Positions 8,635 through 17,479 of a stretch of DNA of 48,649 bases are shown here, piece after piece. Origin of the DNA: Puniceicoccales bacterium (GTDB lineage Bacteria > Verrucomicrobiota > Verrucomicrobiia > Opitutales > UBA953); the NCBI GenBank assembly GCA_031256995.1, contig JAIRPL010000044.1:1-48649 (forward strand), read 5' to 3'. The translations under genes were made by a program, and so were the position numbers. Below the pieces are notes generated by a model. That model searched no databases and was not told the DNA's origin. It was given only the letters and a program-made list of their open reading frames with translations. Every line of letters starts with the position of its first letter. The first letter of the stretch is position 1.

Positions 8635-9345
8635 TCAGCCGCGAAAAACGTCGATGCGGGCAAGTTCCGCGCGAATTTCGTCGAGAACTTCCGTGTTGGC
8701 GACTTCACCGTCATGTGAATAGACGATGAAAACGCGTCCGCCAAATTGGGCGCGAAAGGCCTCAAAACTTTTACGCATCCGTTCAGACGGCGAATAGTTC
8801 CCAAAGTTTGCCTTCGCGGTCACGGGTTTGATTTGAATGCCGATGGCTTTTGTTTTGTCAGCGGAAACGTGGCCGATGTAATCCACGTCCCCCGCGTGAT
8901 CAAGTTCGGGCGGGCTTTCCTCAAAGACAACTTGCGGAAATTTTTTTGCCAGACAATCGTGCACAACGGATTTTTCGCGCAGATAACCGTCGAAGGTTTG
9001 ATTGATTGTAAGGTTGTGAATGTAATTCACGCAGTCCTCTTTTGTAAGGGCGCTGAAGGCCTCCATCCATTCGGGGATGACAGTTCCCTTGATTTTTTCG
9101 TAGAGTCTCTCTCCGAGTTCCACGAGCGACTCTCTTGTTATGCGCGACGGCGTTTTTCCATCCGTGCGGGCATTGGAAAAATATCAGTTTTCCCATTCTT
9201 CAATGGTCGCAGTCCGGCACTCGCGGATAAGCGCCATCACCGCGCCAACCTTCCCAGGGCGCGAGAGTTGATAGGTTTGGCAGGAGCAATTAAGAACCTT
9301 CTCTTTTTTGCCAAAATCGAGGGAGTATTTTGCAGGTTGGATCAT
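8635..9345 (-). pseudogene. MjaI-like Type II restriction endonuclease, interrupted by an in-frame TGA
   Basis: A continuous reading frame from the ATG at 9345 to the stop at 8635 would encode 236 residues but is broken by one TGA at 9186-9184 (codon 54). Upstream it reads SRPGKVGAVMALIRECRTAT and IEEWEN, then the stop, then YFSNARTDGKTPSRITRESL, with no shift of frame. The natural restoration is TGG (Trp), giving EEWENWYFSN. The body resembles the MjaI endonuclease family: YIHNLTINQTFDGYLREKSV, then a PD-(D/E)XK-like core ELDHAGDVDY with GIQIKP, then SPSERMRKSFEAF. MjaI itself cuts CTAG; specificity here is not known. The ATG overlaps the restored methyltransferase stop as ATGA. The residual ORF from 9123 lacks the first 74 codons, so activity is doubtful. 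Confidence 0.78.
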
Positions 9346-10695
9346 TGTAATTCCATTGGGGCGGATTGTGCCACGGATTGTTGCGCCGCGGAAAACAGGC
9401 GGTTGAATTTTTCGTGCAAACGGTGTTGGATGGAGTTGTCGGCGAACGCCAGATTGTTTTTTTATTAGATGGGCGTTGATAAATGTTTTGTTCGCCAGAT
9501 ACAAATAGGCGAGGAGGTTGTTTTGCTCGTCATGCATGGGCGTGTCGTGGCGGAGAAATACGCGCCCACCCTTTAATTTTTCCCGCAGGAATGCGATGGC
9601 GCGATCGCTGACGGCCGGGTTTTCCTTGATGCCAAGGAGACGAACGACCAGCCCGTTGCCGAGCCGGATCAGCTCTGTGGAAATGACTTCCTTTATCGTG
9701 AAAAATTCCTCGCGTTTGGGGGAGTTTTGGGCGTCAATCCGCGAACCGTACTGCAGTTTTTTCACATCCATTTTCTTGTCCAATTTATGGACATCAATGA
9801 ATGGAAACTGTTGTCGTTTCACACGTTCTGCCAAGACAGCGCCGTCGGGAGGTCCTTGATTTTTCACAATGACACTTGGCGGCGAGAAAATGTCGCCAGC
9901 GGCGGCGATTTTTTCTTCGATGATCGGGATGAAACCGGGGTTGATTTCATAACCAATGGAGTTGCGCCCAAGCCTGTGTGCCGCCGCGGCGGTGGTGCCG
10001 CTTCCCATGAACGGATCGAGGACGGTTTCGCCGGGAAAGGAGAACATCCTGATCAGGCGGCGCGGCAACTCCTCGGGGAACATGGCGAGATGTTTTTCCT
10101 GCCTGGATCCTGGAAAACACCAATGTCCATTAAAGAACGTGTTCCACTCCTGCCTCGTCATTTTCGAATTCTCTTTTTGTTCGGATGTCGGTGCCGGGGC
10201 CGTTCCATTTTTCTTAAAGAGCAGGATGTATTCGAAATCGAGTTTGACAATTCCGTTTCGCGGCGTTGGAAAACTGCCCATCACGCTGGCGCCACCGGTG
10301 GTGTTTGTGGTGGTGTTTTTTTGCCAGATGATCTGCCCCATGAAATCAAATCCAACGTTTTCACAGGCGCGAATGATCTCCGCGTGAATGGGAATGACCT
10401 TGTAGCGTCCATAGTAAGTCGACCGGGCGAACTGGTCACCAACATTGACGCACAGGCGGCAACCGTCATGAAGCACGCGAAAACATTCCTCCCAAACAAG
10501 GTTGAGCCAGTTGACGTAGGTCTCGTAAGTGTCGTTGAAACCAATTTGCGCATTGGCGCCATAGTCCTTCAGCTGCCAATACGGCGGCGACGTGACGATG
10601 AGATGAACGCTCTTGGAGGAGAGTTCTCGCATATCGCGGCTGTCACCAGCGATGATGGTATGGGCGAGAGGCATTGTCCGGAATGAATGCGGCAT
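9342..10695 (-). pseudogene. Beta-class DNA methyltransferase with a C-terminal SNase-like domain, frameshifted near its 3' end
   Basis: The frame from the ATG at 10695 (alternative 10674) carries TSPPYW (residues 35-40) and DPFMGSGTT (227-235). The catalytic motif precedes the SAM motif, as in beta-class N4-cytosine/N6-adenine methyltransferases. Residues 330-413 resemble a staphylococcal-nuclease fold (VVRLLGI, NLLAYLYL, FINAHL). After LIKK the frame enters an A7 run (T7 at 9457-9463 on the plus strand) and loses similarity. Removing one A restores LIKNNLAFADNSIQHRLHEK and a stop at 9344-9342, overlapping the endonuclease ATG as ATGA. As written, the protein continues out of frame into the endonuclease N-terminus and ends at 9184. 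The catalytic methyltransferase part is intact, so modification may persist. The region looks less GC-rich than its neighbours. Confidence 0.8.
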
Positions 10696-10866
10696 TGGTG
10701 TGGTGTCAAGAGTGATGTGCCGAAAATGATCGGTTTGTTTTCTATTCATCGGGAGCTTATCAGGATACGCAATTTGTGCTTGATGCGCGAACGGGGAACC
10801 ATGGCGCGCCTCAAGGGGCAGTTTGGACGGTGTGCCGCCAATTGGATAATTAGATGGAAAGCAATG

Positions 10867-10894
10867 GATGTTTCTCATTGCGATGTTTCTCATT
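10867..10894. repeat. 15-bp tandem repeat upstream of the methyltransferase gene
   Basis: GATGTTTCTCATT occurs at 10867-10879 and again at 10882-10894, with a 15-bp period. It lies about 170 bp upstream of the likely methyltransferase start. On the minus strand the two copies give MRNIA-MRNI at the start of the longest possible ORF, which I do not take as the true start. Confidence 0.6.
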
Positions 10895-10900
10895 ACGATA

Positions 10901-11290
10901 TCAGTGCAATTTTTTTGCGGCGGGTGCCGTCGTCATAAGCCGGAGGGATTCACGGTGTGACTGCGCAAGGATGCGCCACTGGGTGTCGATCTGATCGCCA
11001 TCAAGGAGTGGCAGGTGCTGGGGCCACACGTATGGCGTGATTTTGGTGCGGGGCTTGCCCCGGCCGTTGTGGGGACGTCCTCGCGGGTGTGTCTTCGATG
11101 GGAAGGGGAGCGCAGGGGTGCCGGGCATGTCGGGGCTGGAAGAAACTCAGCCGTGGTCTTTCGGGCCGTCCATTGCCACAAACGCAAGATGGACAGGCGG
11201 AGCGTGGCGGACGGCGAGAGAATCCGGCGTGACTTCTCCCGGATGGGCGGCCGCGAGGACTGAATTTGCGGAGGGCCGGGCAAGGTCAAG
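10901..11290 (-). pseudogene. Possible degraded coding remnant of unknown family
   Basis: No intact gene fills the 640 bp between the methyltransferase and the glycosidase. On the minus strand one frame reads like coding sequence: LLDLARPSANSVLAAAHPGE, VTPDSLAVRHAPPVHLAFVA and MDGPKDHG. An in-frame TGA follows at 11149-11147, then the frame resumes with KITPYVWPQHLPLLDGDQID and TQWRILAQSHRESLRLMTTA before a natural stop. Codon third positions look GC-biased on both sides of the TGA. I do not recognise the family and cannot see an authentic start. A decayed 3' end of a gene is the best guess; chance open frame remains possible. No promoter or RNA structure was recognised in the rest of this stretch. 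Confidence 0.35.
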
Positions 11291-11335
11291 AAGTGTTGCG
11301 TACCCCAAGTGTTAAGCTTACCTGTTGACGTGCTT

Positions 11336-13945
11336 ATGATGTCCTTTTCTCGAATCTCCCCCCTGCTTGGGGTTTTCACCTGCCTTGTTGCTTTCGCGGG
11401 CCTTGCCGTCGATGCCGTTGCCGAGGCTCCATTGTCATCAGAAAAAACGCCGCCGAAAAACGTTTCCGGAGCCGTTTCCATTCAAAACGAGTTCTACACG
11501 ATCTCATTTGCGGAAACCAAACGGTCTTCATGGGATCGGGATGTTGCGGGCCGTTTCGAGATTGTCCACCGCCCGAGCGGAAAACGTTTCGTCAAGGATT
11601 TCACCGTGGTTTCCGAGGGGGCAAGTCATGCTTCCCTGATCTCCGATTGTCCCGTGATTGGAAATGGAATTTATCCAAGTCCTCACAATCGCCCCGCCGA
11701 ACCTGTCAAGGACCCCGTCTTGGGCGATGGCTGGGGTCTTGTTTGCGACGGGCGGTTGCAAGGCGAGGCGATGACCTCGGTCGAGCTTTATCCCGGCGTT
11801 CCTTTTGTCATCGTCCGCACAACATTGAGATCGCACCATGATCCCCGGGGAATCACGGATGTTTCCAAGTTCTCCCCGGTTTCGTTTTCAGTCGATCTCG
11901 ACAAACCGGCCGGCAAACTCAAGACACTCGGCACGGGCGGGCTTCTTGCCGCGGACAAAAATCCAGGAAGCCACCTTTTTCTCACTGCCGCCGATCCGGT
12001 TTCGCGCAATGGTGTGGTTGTTGGCTGGATCTCCCAAAATCTCGCATCGGGTGTCGTTTTTTCCAAGATAACAAATGGAAAGGTCGCCATTTTGCCGGAG
12101 CTTCATTTCGGGCATCTTTTCCTCTACAACAATCATTATAAACGCGACGGGGTGGACGTGCGCGAGCAATCGGTGCAATCGTGGGACCGGAAAAAGGTTT
12201 TTGATCGCCGTCAACTTGACACGGCGCGCGGCAAAGTTGTGCTGGATCCACTTGTCATTGGCTATTTTGAGGACGCGCGGGTGGGCAATGAGCTTTATGC
12301 CGACCTTATCGCGCGGTTTAATCAAATCAAAATCCGTCCGCAAAGCGCGGTTTATTGCACTTGGTATGCCGAAAAAAACGGGCATGCCGGAAGCGCGCGA
12401 AGCACCGCCGAGCTTGCCCCGTTCATTGCCCAAAACCTCAAGGATTTCGGCATGGACACATTGCAAATCGACGACATGTGGCAGGCCGGAAAGCGCTACT
12501 CCAATCCGGGGTACCCGGCCAGCCATTTTGACCGCGTGAACCCCAAAGGTCCATACCCGGATGGCATTGCCACGACGGCCAAGGTGGTTGACAAGGCGGG
12601 ATTGCGTCTGGGCCTCTGGTGGCTCCCGTTTGGACGTCACCATTTTGAGCCTGAATACGAAGCGAAGCAACATTGGTTCATCCACCGCCTTGACGGTTCC
12701 CCCTATCGCACGAAATCCTTTGGCGGCACCTGTCTCGATCTCACACATCCCGATGTCTTGGAACATTTGCGGACCCTGTCGCGTGAAATGCGTCGCTGGG
12801 GCGTCAATTATTACAAGATGGACGGGCTTTGGGCGGGACTTGCCACGGACACTTACTATATCAACGACGGATTCAAGGACGACAAACTTGGCGATCACCT
12901 TCCGTTTTATGACCTTGGGAAAACCAATATTGAAGCCTATCGCCAAGGCCTGCAGGCCATACGCCAGGGCGCCGGCGCGGACGTGTTTTTCTCCGGCTGC
13001 AATGTCGCCCAGAACATGCGCACCCTCGGCGCCAGCATCGGCCTCGTGGATGCCATGCGCATCGGCCCCGATTACAACCACGATGGCAAGGGTTTCAGGA
13101 CCGGGCCAATCCGCGGAAGCCGTCTTTATTTCTTGAATGGAAAGGTTTGGTGGAACGATCCAGACCCCGTGAAAGTTCGCGCCAAAAGTGGCGGCGTGAG
13201 CCTCGACCAAGCCCGCCTTTCCACATCCTGGGTTGCGCACAGCGGCCAGTTTTTCCTCATCAGCGACTGGCTCCCAAATCTCGACGCGGATCGCCTCGAG
13301 GTGCTTAAACGGACAATGACGCCGCATAAGGCAACCGTGCGCCCCGTGGATTACTTTGAGAACACCCTTCCCGAGGTCTGGCTGCTCACGGATGCGCAAA
13401 GGGAGAATGCCCCGCGCCGGGACGTCCTGGCCCTTTATAATTGGGGGAAGGAGGCGAAGGACATCACCGCCAATCTTGCCCGTGCCGGCCTTGATGCCGG
13501 GCAAACGTGGCATGCTTTTGATTTCTGGGCAGGCATCCCGCTTCCCGATTTCACCAAGGAGATCAAAACGAAGCTTCCACGCGAATCCTGCCAAATCGTC
13601 TCCCTTCGTCCCGCTGTCGGGCACCCCGTTCTTGTTTCCACCTCGCGCCACGTCACGCAGGGCGTAGTGGACGTGCGCGAGGAAAAATGGGTGGAATCGG
13701 GCGCGGGTGAAAGTGGCTGCCTTTCCGGCGTTTCCGAGGTGATTGCCAATGATCCGTACGAGCTTCGCATTGCGGGTTTGGGCGAGGAATGGGAAGTCAA
13801 GGATACCGTTCTCTCCGGAGAGGAGCCACGGCTGGAGGCGAAGTGTTCCACCCCCGAACCCGGCTGGCTGCGCGTGTCGGTTCCCGCGCCACGCAAGACC
13901 GGATTGGTGCGGTGGCGCATCGAGTTCAAAAAACGAAAAGGCTGA
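11336..13945 (+). CDS. Secreted GH36-like (clan GH-D) alpha-glycosidase, probable alpha-galactosidase
   Basis: Predicted exported glycoside hydrolase of 869 residues. The ATG at 11336 is followed by a second at 11339, then a signal peptide (FSRISPLLGVFTCLVAFAGLAVDAVAEA). The N-terminal third is a beta-sandwich-like region. The central (beta/alpha)8 barrel carries clan GH-D signatures: TLQIDDMWQ, then NYYKMDGLW with the probable nucleophile D496, and MRIGPDYNH with the probable acid/base D579. The C-terminal 200 residues look like beta-sandwich domains. The family assignment rests on these motifs; the substrate (alpha-galactoside or another alpha-linked sugar) is not determined. It is monocistronic here, with a hairpin about 35 bp after its stop. 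Confidence 0.82.
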   Translation: MMSFSRISPLLGVFTCLVAFAGLAVDAVAEAPLSSEKTPPKNVSGAVSIQNEFYTISFAETKRSSWDRDVAGRFEIVHRPSGKRFVKDFTVVSEGASHASLISDCPVIGNGIYPSPHNRPAEPVKDPVLGDGWGLVCDGRLQGEAMTSVELYPGVPFVIVRTTLRSHHDPRGITDVSKFSPVSFSVDLDKPAGKLKTLGTGGLLAADKNPGSHLFLTAADPVSRNGVVVGWISQNLASGVVFSKITNGKVAILPELHFGHLFLYNNHYKRDGVDVREQSVQSWDRKKVFDRRQLDTARGKVVLDPLVIGYFEDARVGNELYADLIARFNQIKIRPQSAVYCTWYAEKNGHAGSARSTAELAPFIAQNLKDFGMDTLQIDDMWQAGKRYSNPGYPASHFDRVNPKGPYPDGIATTAKVVDKAGLRLGLWWLPFGRHHFEPEYEAKQHWFIHRLDGSPYRTKSFGGTCLDLTHPDVLEHLRTLSREMRRWGVNYYKMDGLWAGLATDTYYINDGFKDDKLGDHLPFYDLGKTNIEAYRQGLQAIRQGAGADVFFSGCNVAQNMRTLGASIGLVDAMRIGPDYNHDGKGFRTGPIRGSRLYFLNGKVWWNDPDPVKVRAKSGGVSLDQARLSTSWVAHSGQFFLISDWLPNLDADRLEVLKRTMTPHKATVRPVDYFENTLPEVWLLTDAQRENAPRRDVLALYNWGKEAKDITANLARAGLDAGQTWHAFDFWAGIPLPDFTKEIKTKLPRESCQIVSLRPAVGHPVLVSTSRHVTQGVVDVREEKWVESGAGESGCLSGVSEVIANDPYELRIAGLGEEWEVKDTVLSGEEPRLEAKCSTPEPGWLRVSVPAPRKTGLVRWRIEFKKRKG

Positions 13946-13980
13946 CCGGCGGGACGCCTGGTTGATGCTTTTTTTGTGAT

Positions 13981-14014
13981 CGCCCTCGTGCCTCCCGTCC
14001 GGGACACGAGGGCG
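13981..14014 (+). terminator. Strong hairpin after the glycosidase gene
   Basis: The arms CGCCCTCGTG (13981-13990) and CACGAGGGCG (14005-14014) pair perfectly. A nested TCCC/GGGA pairing lies inside, leaving a four-base loop. It lies 35 bp after the glycosidase stop codon. No T-run follows on either strand (AAAATT follows on the plus strand), so it is not a textbook intrinsic terminator. It could terminate or stabilise the transcript end. The remaining bases between 13946 and 14273 hold no convincing gene. Confidence 0.45.
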
Positions 14015-14273
14015 AAAATTGTCCAAGACGGTCCGTGTGTTTCGCATGCGCGCGGTGCGGCGCGGAAATCCGCGAAGGCCGCCACACAAGGCAGGGAAGG
14101 GCAGGCGCGGAAATTGTGGTTTTCAAACATGAGAATGCGGATTCCGGTTCTTTGCCGGCAATTCGGCCATCCGCTGCCTTGCATTTCAGCCCATCAAGAC
14201 GCGAATGCTTGCCAAGGGGCCTTCCGACGCACGAAGCTACGCCAATGGCGCTGTGCGATCCGCGATTTTTCCG

Positions 14274-16613
14274 ATGATAAGCCTTCTTGACACTTTCTCC
14301 TCTGGCCACGCCTCAAACCGTGGCCCCCGTGGTGGTGGTGGCAGGACTGGTGTTCGCGTCAACCCCATCGCCAAGCCGGCGTTTGTGAGCAACGAGGTTG
14401 ACGATGCGTCCGGCAGCGCGGCCACGGACGCCGATGCGTTTTCCGGCGAACCCGTCCCAGAACTGGATCCCGCCGACTCCGGGCACCCGCCTGTTGTGAC
14501 AAGCCTGGCCCCGCCCATTTTCGCCCCGGATGGCTGGATGCACCAAGCGCTTCACTTGCGGCATCGCCCGCAACAGGCCGCGCTCGCCAACGTCGTCGCC
14601 AAGGCGTTTTCCGCCGACACTTCGCTCTTGTGCGAGGCCGGCACGGGCGTTGGCAAGAGCCTTGCCTATCTTCTTCCCGGCCTGATTCACGCAATCGATT
14701 CCGGGCGCCAGCTCGTGGTCTCCACACACACCATTCCGCTTCAGGAACAGATCCAAAACAATGACCTTGTGAAGTGCCGCGCCTTGTTCGAGGCCGTTCC
14801 GGCGCTCGGCCCGTATGCGAATTTCAAGACCGCGCTCCTCGTCGGCAAGGCGAATTACCTGTGCGGCACGCGCCTTGCGAAAGCCCTGCAAAACCATTCC
14901 GAACTCCTTGAAAGCACGCAGCAGGGCGATTTGCGGATCATACAGGATTGGAGCACGCGGACGCAGAGCGGCTTGCGCGAGGATCTACCAGTGCCCGTCA
15001 GCCATGAGGTTTGGGACTGGGTTAACGCCGATTCCAGCCTGTGCAACCGCCGCAATTGCTCGCCGGAAACCTGCCCCTACCAGCGCGCGCGCGAGCGCAT
15101 TGCCGAGGCCAGCCTCGTCATCGTCAATCACGCCCTCCTGCTCTCGCTCATCGCCGCCGGCATGGCCCCGAAAGGCGGCGCGAAGGGCGTCCTGTTTGCC
15201 AACGATTTTGTCGTTCTTGATGAGGCGCACCGCCTCCCCGATGTGGCCACCGACCACTTTGGGGCGACGGTCACGGCGGTGGCCATTGAGCGCCAGTTGA
15301 AGATGCTTTGGAACCAACGCCGCGACAAAGGCCTGCTCGCCGCCTACAACAAAGACGCGGACAAGCGCCTTGTCGCCGAGGTGCACACCGCAACGGAGGT
15401 GTTTTTCAACATCGTGCGCGCGACGTTTCTGGAGGGCACCCCCATCTGGCGGCAACGCAATCCCAACTGGGCCGAACCCTTGCTGCACGATCCGATCGCG
15501 CGCCTCTGCGCACGCCTGAAAGACCTTTCCAAACTTGAAACCAACAACGACCGCCGCGGCGAGCTGACGGATGTCGCGCGCCGCCTTGCCGCGCTGAACT
15601 CCGCCCTTGATGACGCCATCTCCCTTGGCGAAGCCCCGGACTACGTTTACTGGGTCGAGCGCGGTGGCGCAAAGGGGCGCAATGTTTCCGTCAATTCCGC
15701 CCCCTTGGACGTCGCCGACCTGCTTCGCCAAAACCTTTTTGAGCGAAAAACATCCGTGGTCCTCACATCCGCGACGCTCACCGACAGCCCGGGATCCATG
15801 AATCGTTTCCAAAAGCGCACAGGCTCGGCCTCCATCCCCACGCACATTGAGGCGTCGCCATTCGACTACAGGCGCAACATGGAGATCTACATCGCCGCCG
15901 ACGCCCCCAAGTTTTCCGGTGGTGATGACAACGGCTGGCGCGATGCGGCCGATTCCGCCTCCACGCCCCCGCGCGGGGCGCGTGATGATGCCACAAGTTT
16001 TTCCGGGATTTTTTCCTCGCCCACCCTTGAGTGGCAGACGGCTGTTTGCGCCCACGGTATCCGCGCCGTCCCCGGCGGCACGCTTCTCCTTTGCACAAGC
16101 CACGGCGACGTGCGCCGGCTGCACGCCGCCCTTTCCCACGCCCTCAAGGACGATGAGGCCTCACCCGCGCGCCGCATTCTCGCGCAGCTTCCTGGCACAA
16201 GCCGCGCCGCCCTTGTCCGCGAATTTCGCGAGGCCGGCAATGCCGTGCTCATTGGCACCGACAGCTTTTGGACGGGCGTGGATGTGCCTGGAGCCGCGCT
16301 CTCGCAGGTGATCCTGCTTCGCCTGCCTTTTGAAAATCCATCGCACCCCATCGTCGAGGCCCGCACGGAGTGGCTGGAGGGCAGGGGCCTCAGCCCCTTT
16401 GGCGAGATGAGCCTTCCCGCCGCGCTGATAAAATTCCGGCAGGGCATCGGGCGTCTCATCCGCACGATGAACGACCGCGGGCGCCTCCTTATTCTCGACT
16501 CCCGCGTGCTGACCAAAACCTACGGACGCCATTTCGTCGCGGCGCTGCCGCATTCGCGTTTCACACGCTTCCGCCGCGCGACTCTCGCCGAGGACATTCC
16601 CCCATACCAATAG
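14274..16613 (+). CDS. dinG: DinG/XPD-family iron-sulfur ATP-dependent DNA helicase
   Basis: Superfamily 2 5'-3' DNA helicase acting in repair or resolution of R-loops and damaged forks. The product is 779 residues from ATG 14274; the frame is open upstream to 14205 and the start is uncertain. The first 75 residues are low-complexity. Walker A is EAGTGVGKS (121-129) and the DEAH box is D316-H319 (VLDEAHRL). Four cysteines suited to a 4Fe-4S cluster are C197 (NYLCGTRL), C257, C262 and C267 (CNRRNCSPETC). C-terminal motifs include TDSFWTGVDVPG and the motif VI region KFRQGIGRLIR. It is separated by 161 bp from the aryl polyene operon and is unlikely to belong to it. Confidence 0.9.
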   Translation: MISLLDTFSSGHASNRGPRGGGGRTGVRVNPIAKPAFVSNEVDDASGSAATDADAFSGEPVPELDPADSGHPPVVTSLAPPIFAPDGWMHQALHLRHRPQQAALANVVAKAFSADTSLLCEAGTGVGKSLAYLLPGLIHAIDSGRQLVVSTHTIPLQEQIQNNDLVKCRALFEAVPALGPYANFKTALLVGKANYLCGTRLAKALQNHSELLESTQQGDLRIIQDWSTRTQSGLREDLPVPVSHEVWDWVNADSSLCNRRNCSPETCPYQRARERIAEASLVIVNHALLLSLIAAGMAPKGGAKGVLFANDFVVLDEAHRLPDVATDHFGATVTAVAIERQLKMLWNQRRDKGLLAAYNKDADKRLVAEVHTATEVFFNIVRATFLEGTPIWRQRNPNWAEPLLHDPIARLCARLKDLSKLETNNDRRGELTDVARRLAALNSALDDAISLGEAPDYVYWVERGGAKGRNVSVNSAPLDVADLLRQNLFERKTSVVLTSATLTDSPGSMNRFQKRTGSASIPTHIEASPFDYRRNMEIYIAADAPKFSGGDDNGWRDAADSASTPPRGARDDATSFSGIFSSPTLEWQTAVCAHGIRAVPGGTLLLCTSHGDVRRLHAALSHALKDDEASPARRILAQLPGTSRAALVREFREAGNAVLIGTDSFWTGVDVPGAALSQVILLRLPFENPSHPIVEARTEWLEGRGLSPFGEMSLPAALIKFRQGIGRLIRTMNDRGRLLILDSRVLTKTYGRHFVAALPHSRFTRFRRATLAEDIPPYQ

Positions 16614-16774
16614 CCTTCCGCCGGACACAACCGTTCCGCCTGCCTTGCGGAGGCCAGGCGCCCAAAGGAAAAAAACGCATCCAGTCCGTTTTTCGCATCT
16701 GCCTTCCAAGTGCAGGCACCACGTTTTTTCTTGCGGAATTTTTGGGCATTTTCCACCCTCGCTGGCAAAGATTC

Positions 16775-17479
16775 ATGAGTTTTTTTGAAGGCAGCGTCGC
16801 GAAACGCGTCTTGGACGCGGCAGGTATCGTTCTTTTGGATTGGGAGGTTTGCGCGCCCGGAATGGACGTGGCGGAAATTTTCCAGGGAAAAATTGAAAAC
16901 CGCCCCGCCGACGCTGCGCCAAAGATTCCAATGATGACCGCGCGGCGTTTGAGCGCCGGTTCCCGCCATGCGATCCAGGCCGCGCTTGGGGTCCATGCCC
17001 GCAACCCCGCCAACGCGCTTGTTTTTGCAAGCCGTCACGGCGAAAGCGAACGCACCACGCAGATTATCACGGCACTTGCGGCCGATGCGGCGATCTCCCC
17101 GACAAACTTCACGATGTCCGTCCATAACGCCGCTGTCGGGCAATTCGCCATTACCGCGCAAGAGACGCTCCCATCCGTGTCCATATCCGCCGGCACCGAC
17201 ACTTTCCGCCAGTCGCTCCACGAGGCGCGCGCCTTCCTCGAGGCCGGCTTCGAGCGCGTTTTGCACGTGGATTTTGAGACAGGCTTCCCGGATGTTTATC
17301 GTCCGTTTTGCCCGGAATCCTTTCCCGCCTATGCCGTCGCTTTTTTATGGGGGAAAAAACGGGACGGACAAGGGGCGGCGTTGGCGGCGGCATTCCCAAA
17401 ATGCCGGGAAAATGACGGCGCCATGCCCCCATCGCTCGCTTTCCTTCGCGAGTATTTGTGCGAAAAAACCGCCATCTGA
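16775..17479 (+). CDS. apeC: Beta-ketoacyl-synthase-like chain length factor (ApeC-like)
   Basis: First gene of the aryl polyene operon, 234 residues. It resembles the N-terminal thiolase-fold half of ketosynthases (beta-ketoacyl synthase-like N-terminal domain). The position where a ketosynthase has its catalytic Cys reads MSVHNAAVGQF, with no cysteine. It is therefore a non-condensing partner. Known: in characterised APE systems such a protein forms a heterodimer with the ketosynthase ApeO and helps set chain length. The start at 16775 precedes MSFFEGSVAKRVL; the frame is open far upstream, but only as a shadow of dinG. Its stop abuts the next start (TGAATG). The 161 bp upstream (16614-16774) should hold the operon promoter, but I see no clear -35/-10 pair. 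Confidence 0.82.
   Translation: MSFFEGSVAKRVLDAAGIVLLDWEVCAPGMDVAEIFQGKIENRPADAAPKIPMMTARRLSAGSRHAIQAALGVHARNPANALVFASRHGESERTTQIITALAADAAISPTNFTMSVHNAAVGQFAITAQETLPSVSISAGTDTFRQSLHEARAFLEAGFERVLHVDFETGFPDVYRPFCPESFPAYAVAFLWGKKRDGQGAALAAAFPKCRENDGAMPPSLAFLREYLCEKTAI

Noticed and set aside
9184-9345. Methyltransferase-endonuclease fusion as a genuine single protein
   Set aside because: The continuous frame results from the A7 shift. Restoring one A gives a better SNase-domain ending and an ATGA overlap with a separate endonuclease start.
9457-9463. Programmed -1 ribosomal frameshift at the A7 run
   Set aside because: A -1 shift leads into the wrong third frame; restoration needs a +1 shift or loss of one A. 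Slippage or mutation fits better.
9184-11149. TGA read as tryptophan (alternative genetic code)
   Set aside because: Many intact genes here, including gatB, apeN and apeR's neighbours, end at TGA stops in the expected places. TGA is a normal stop.
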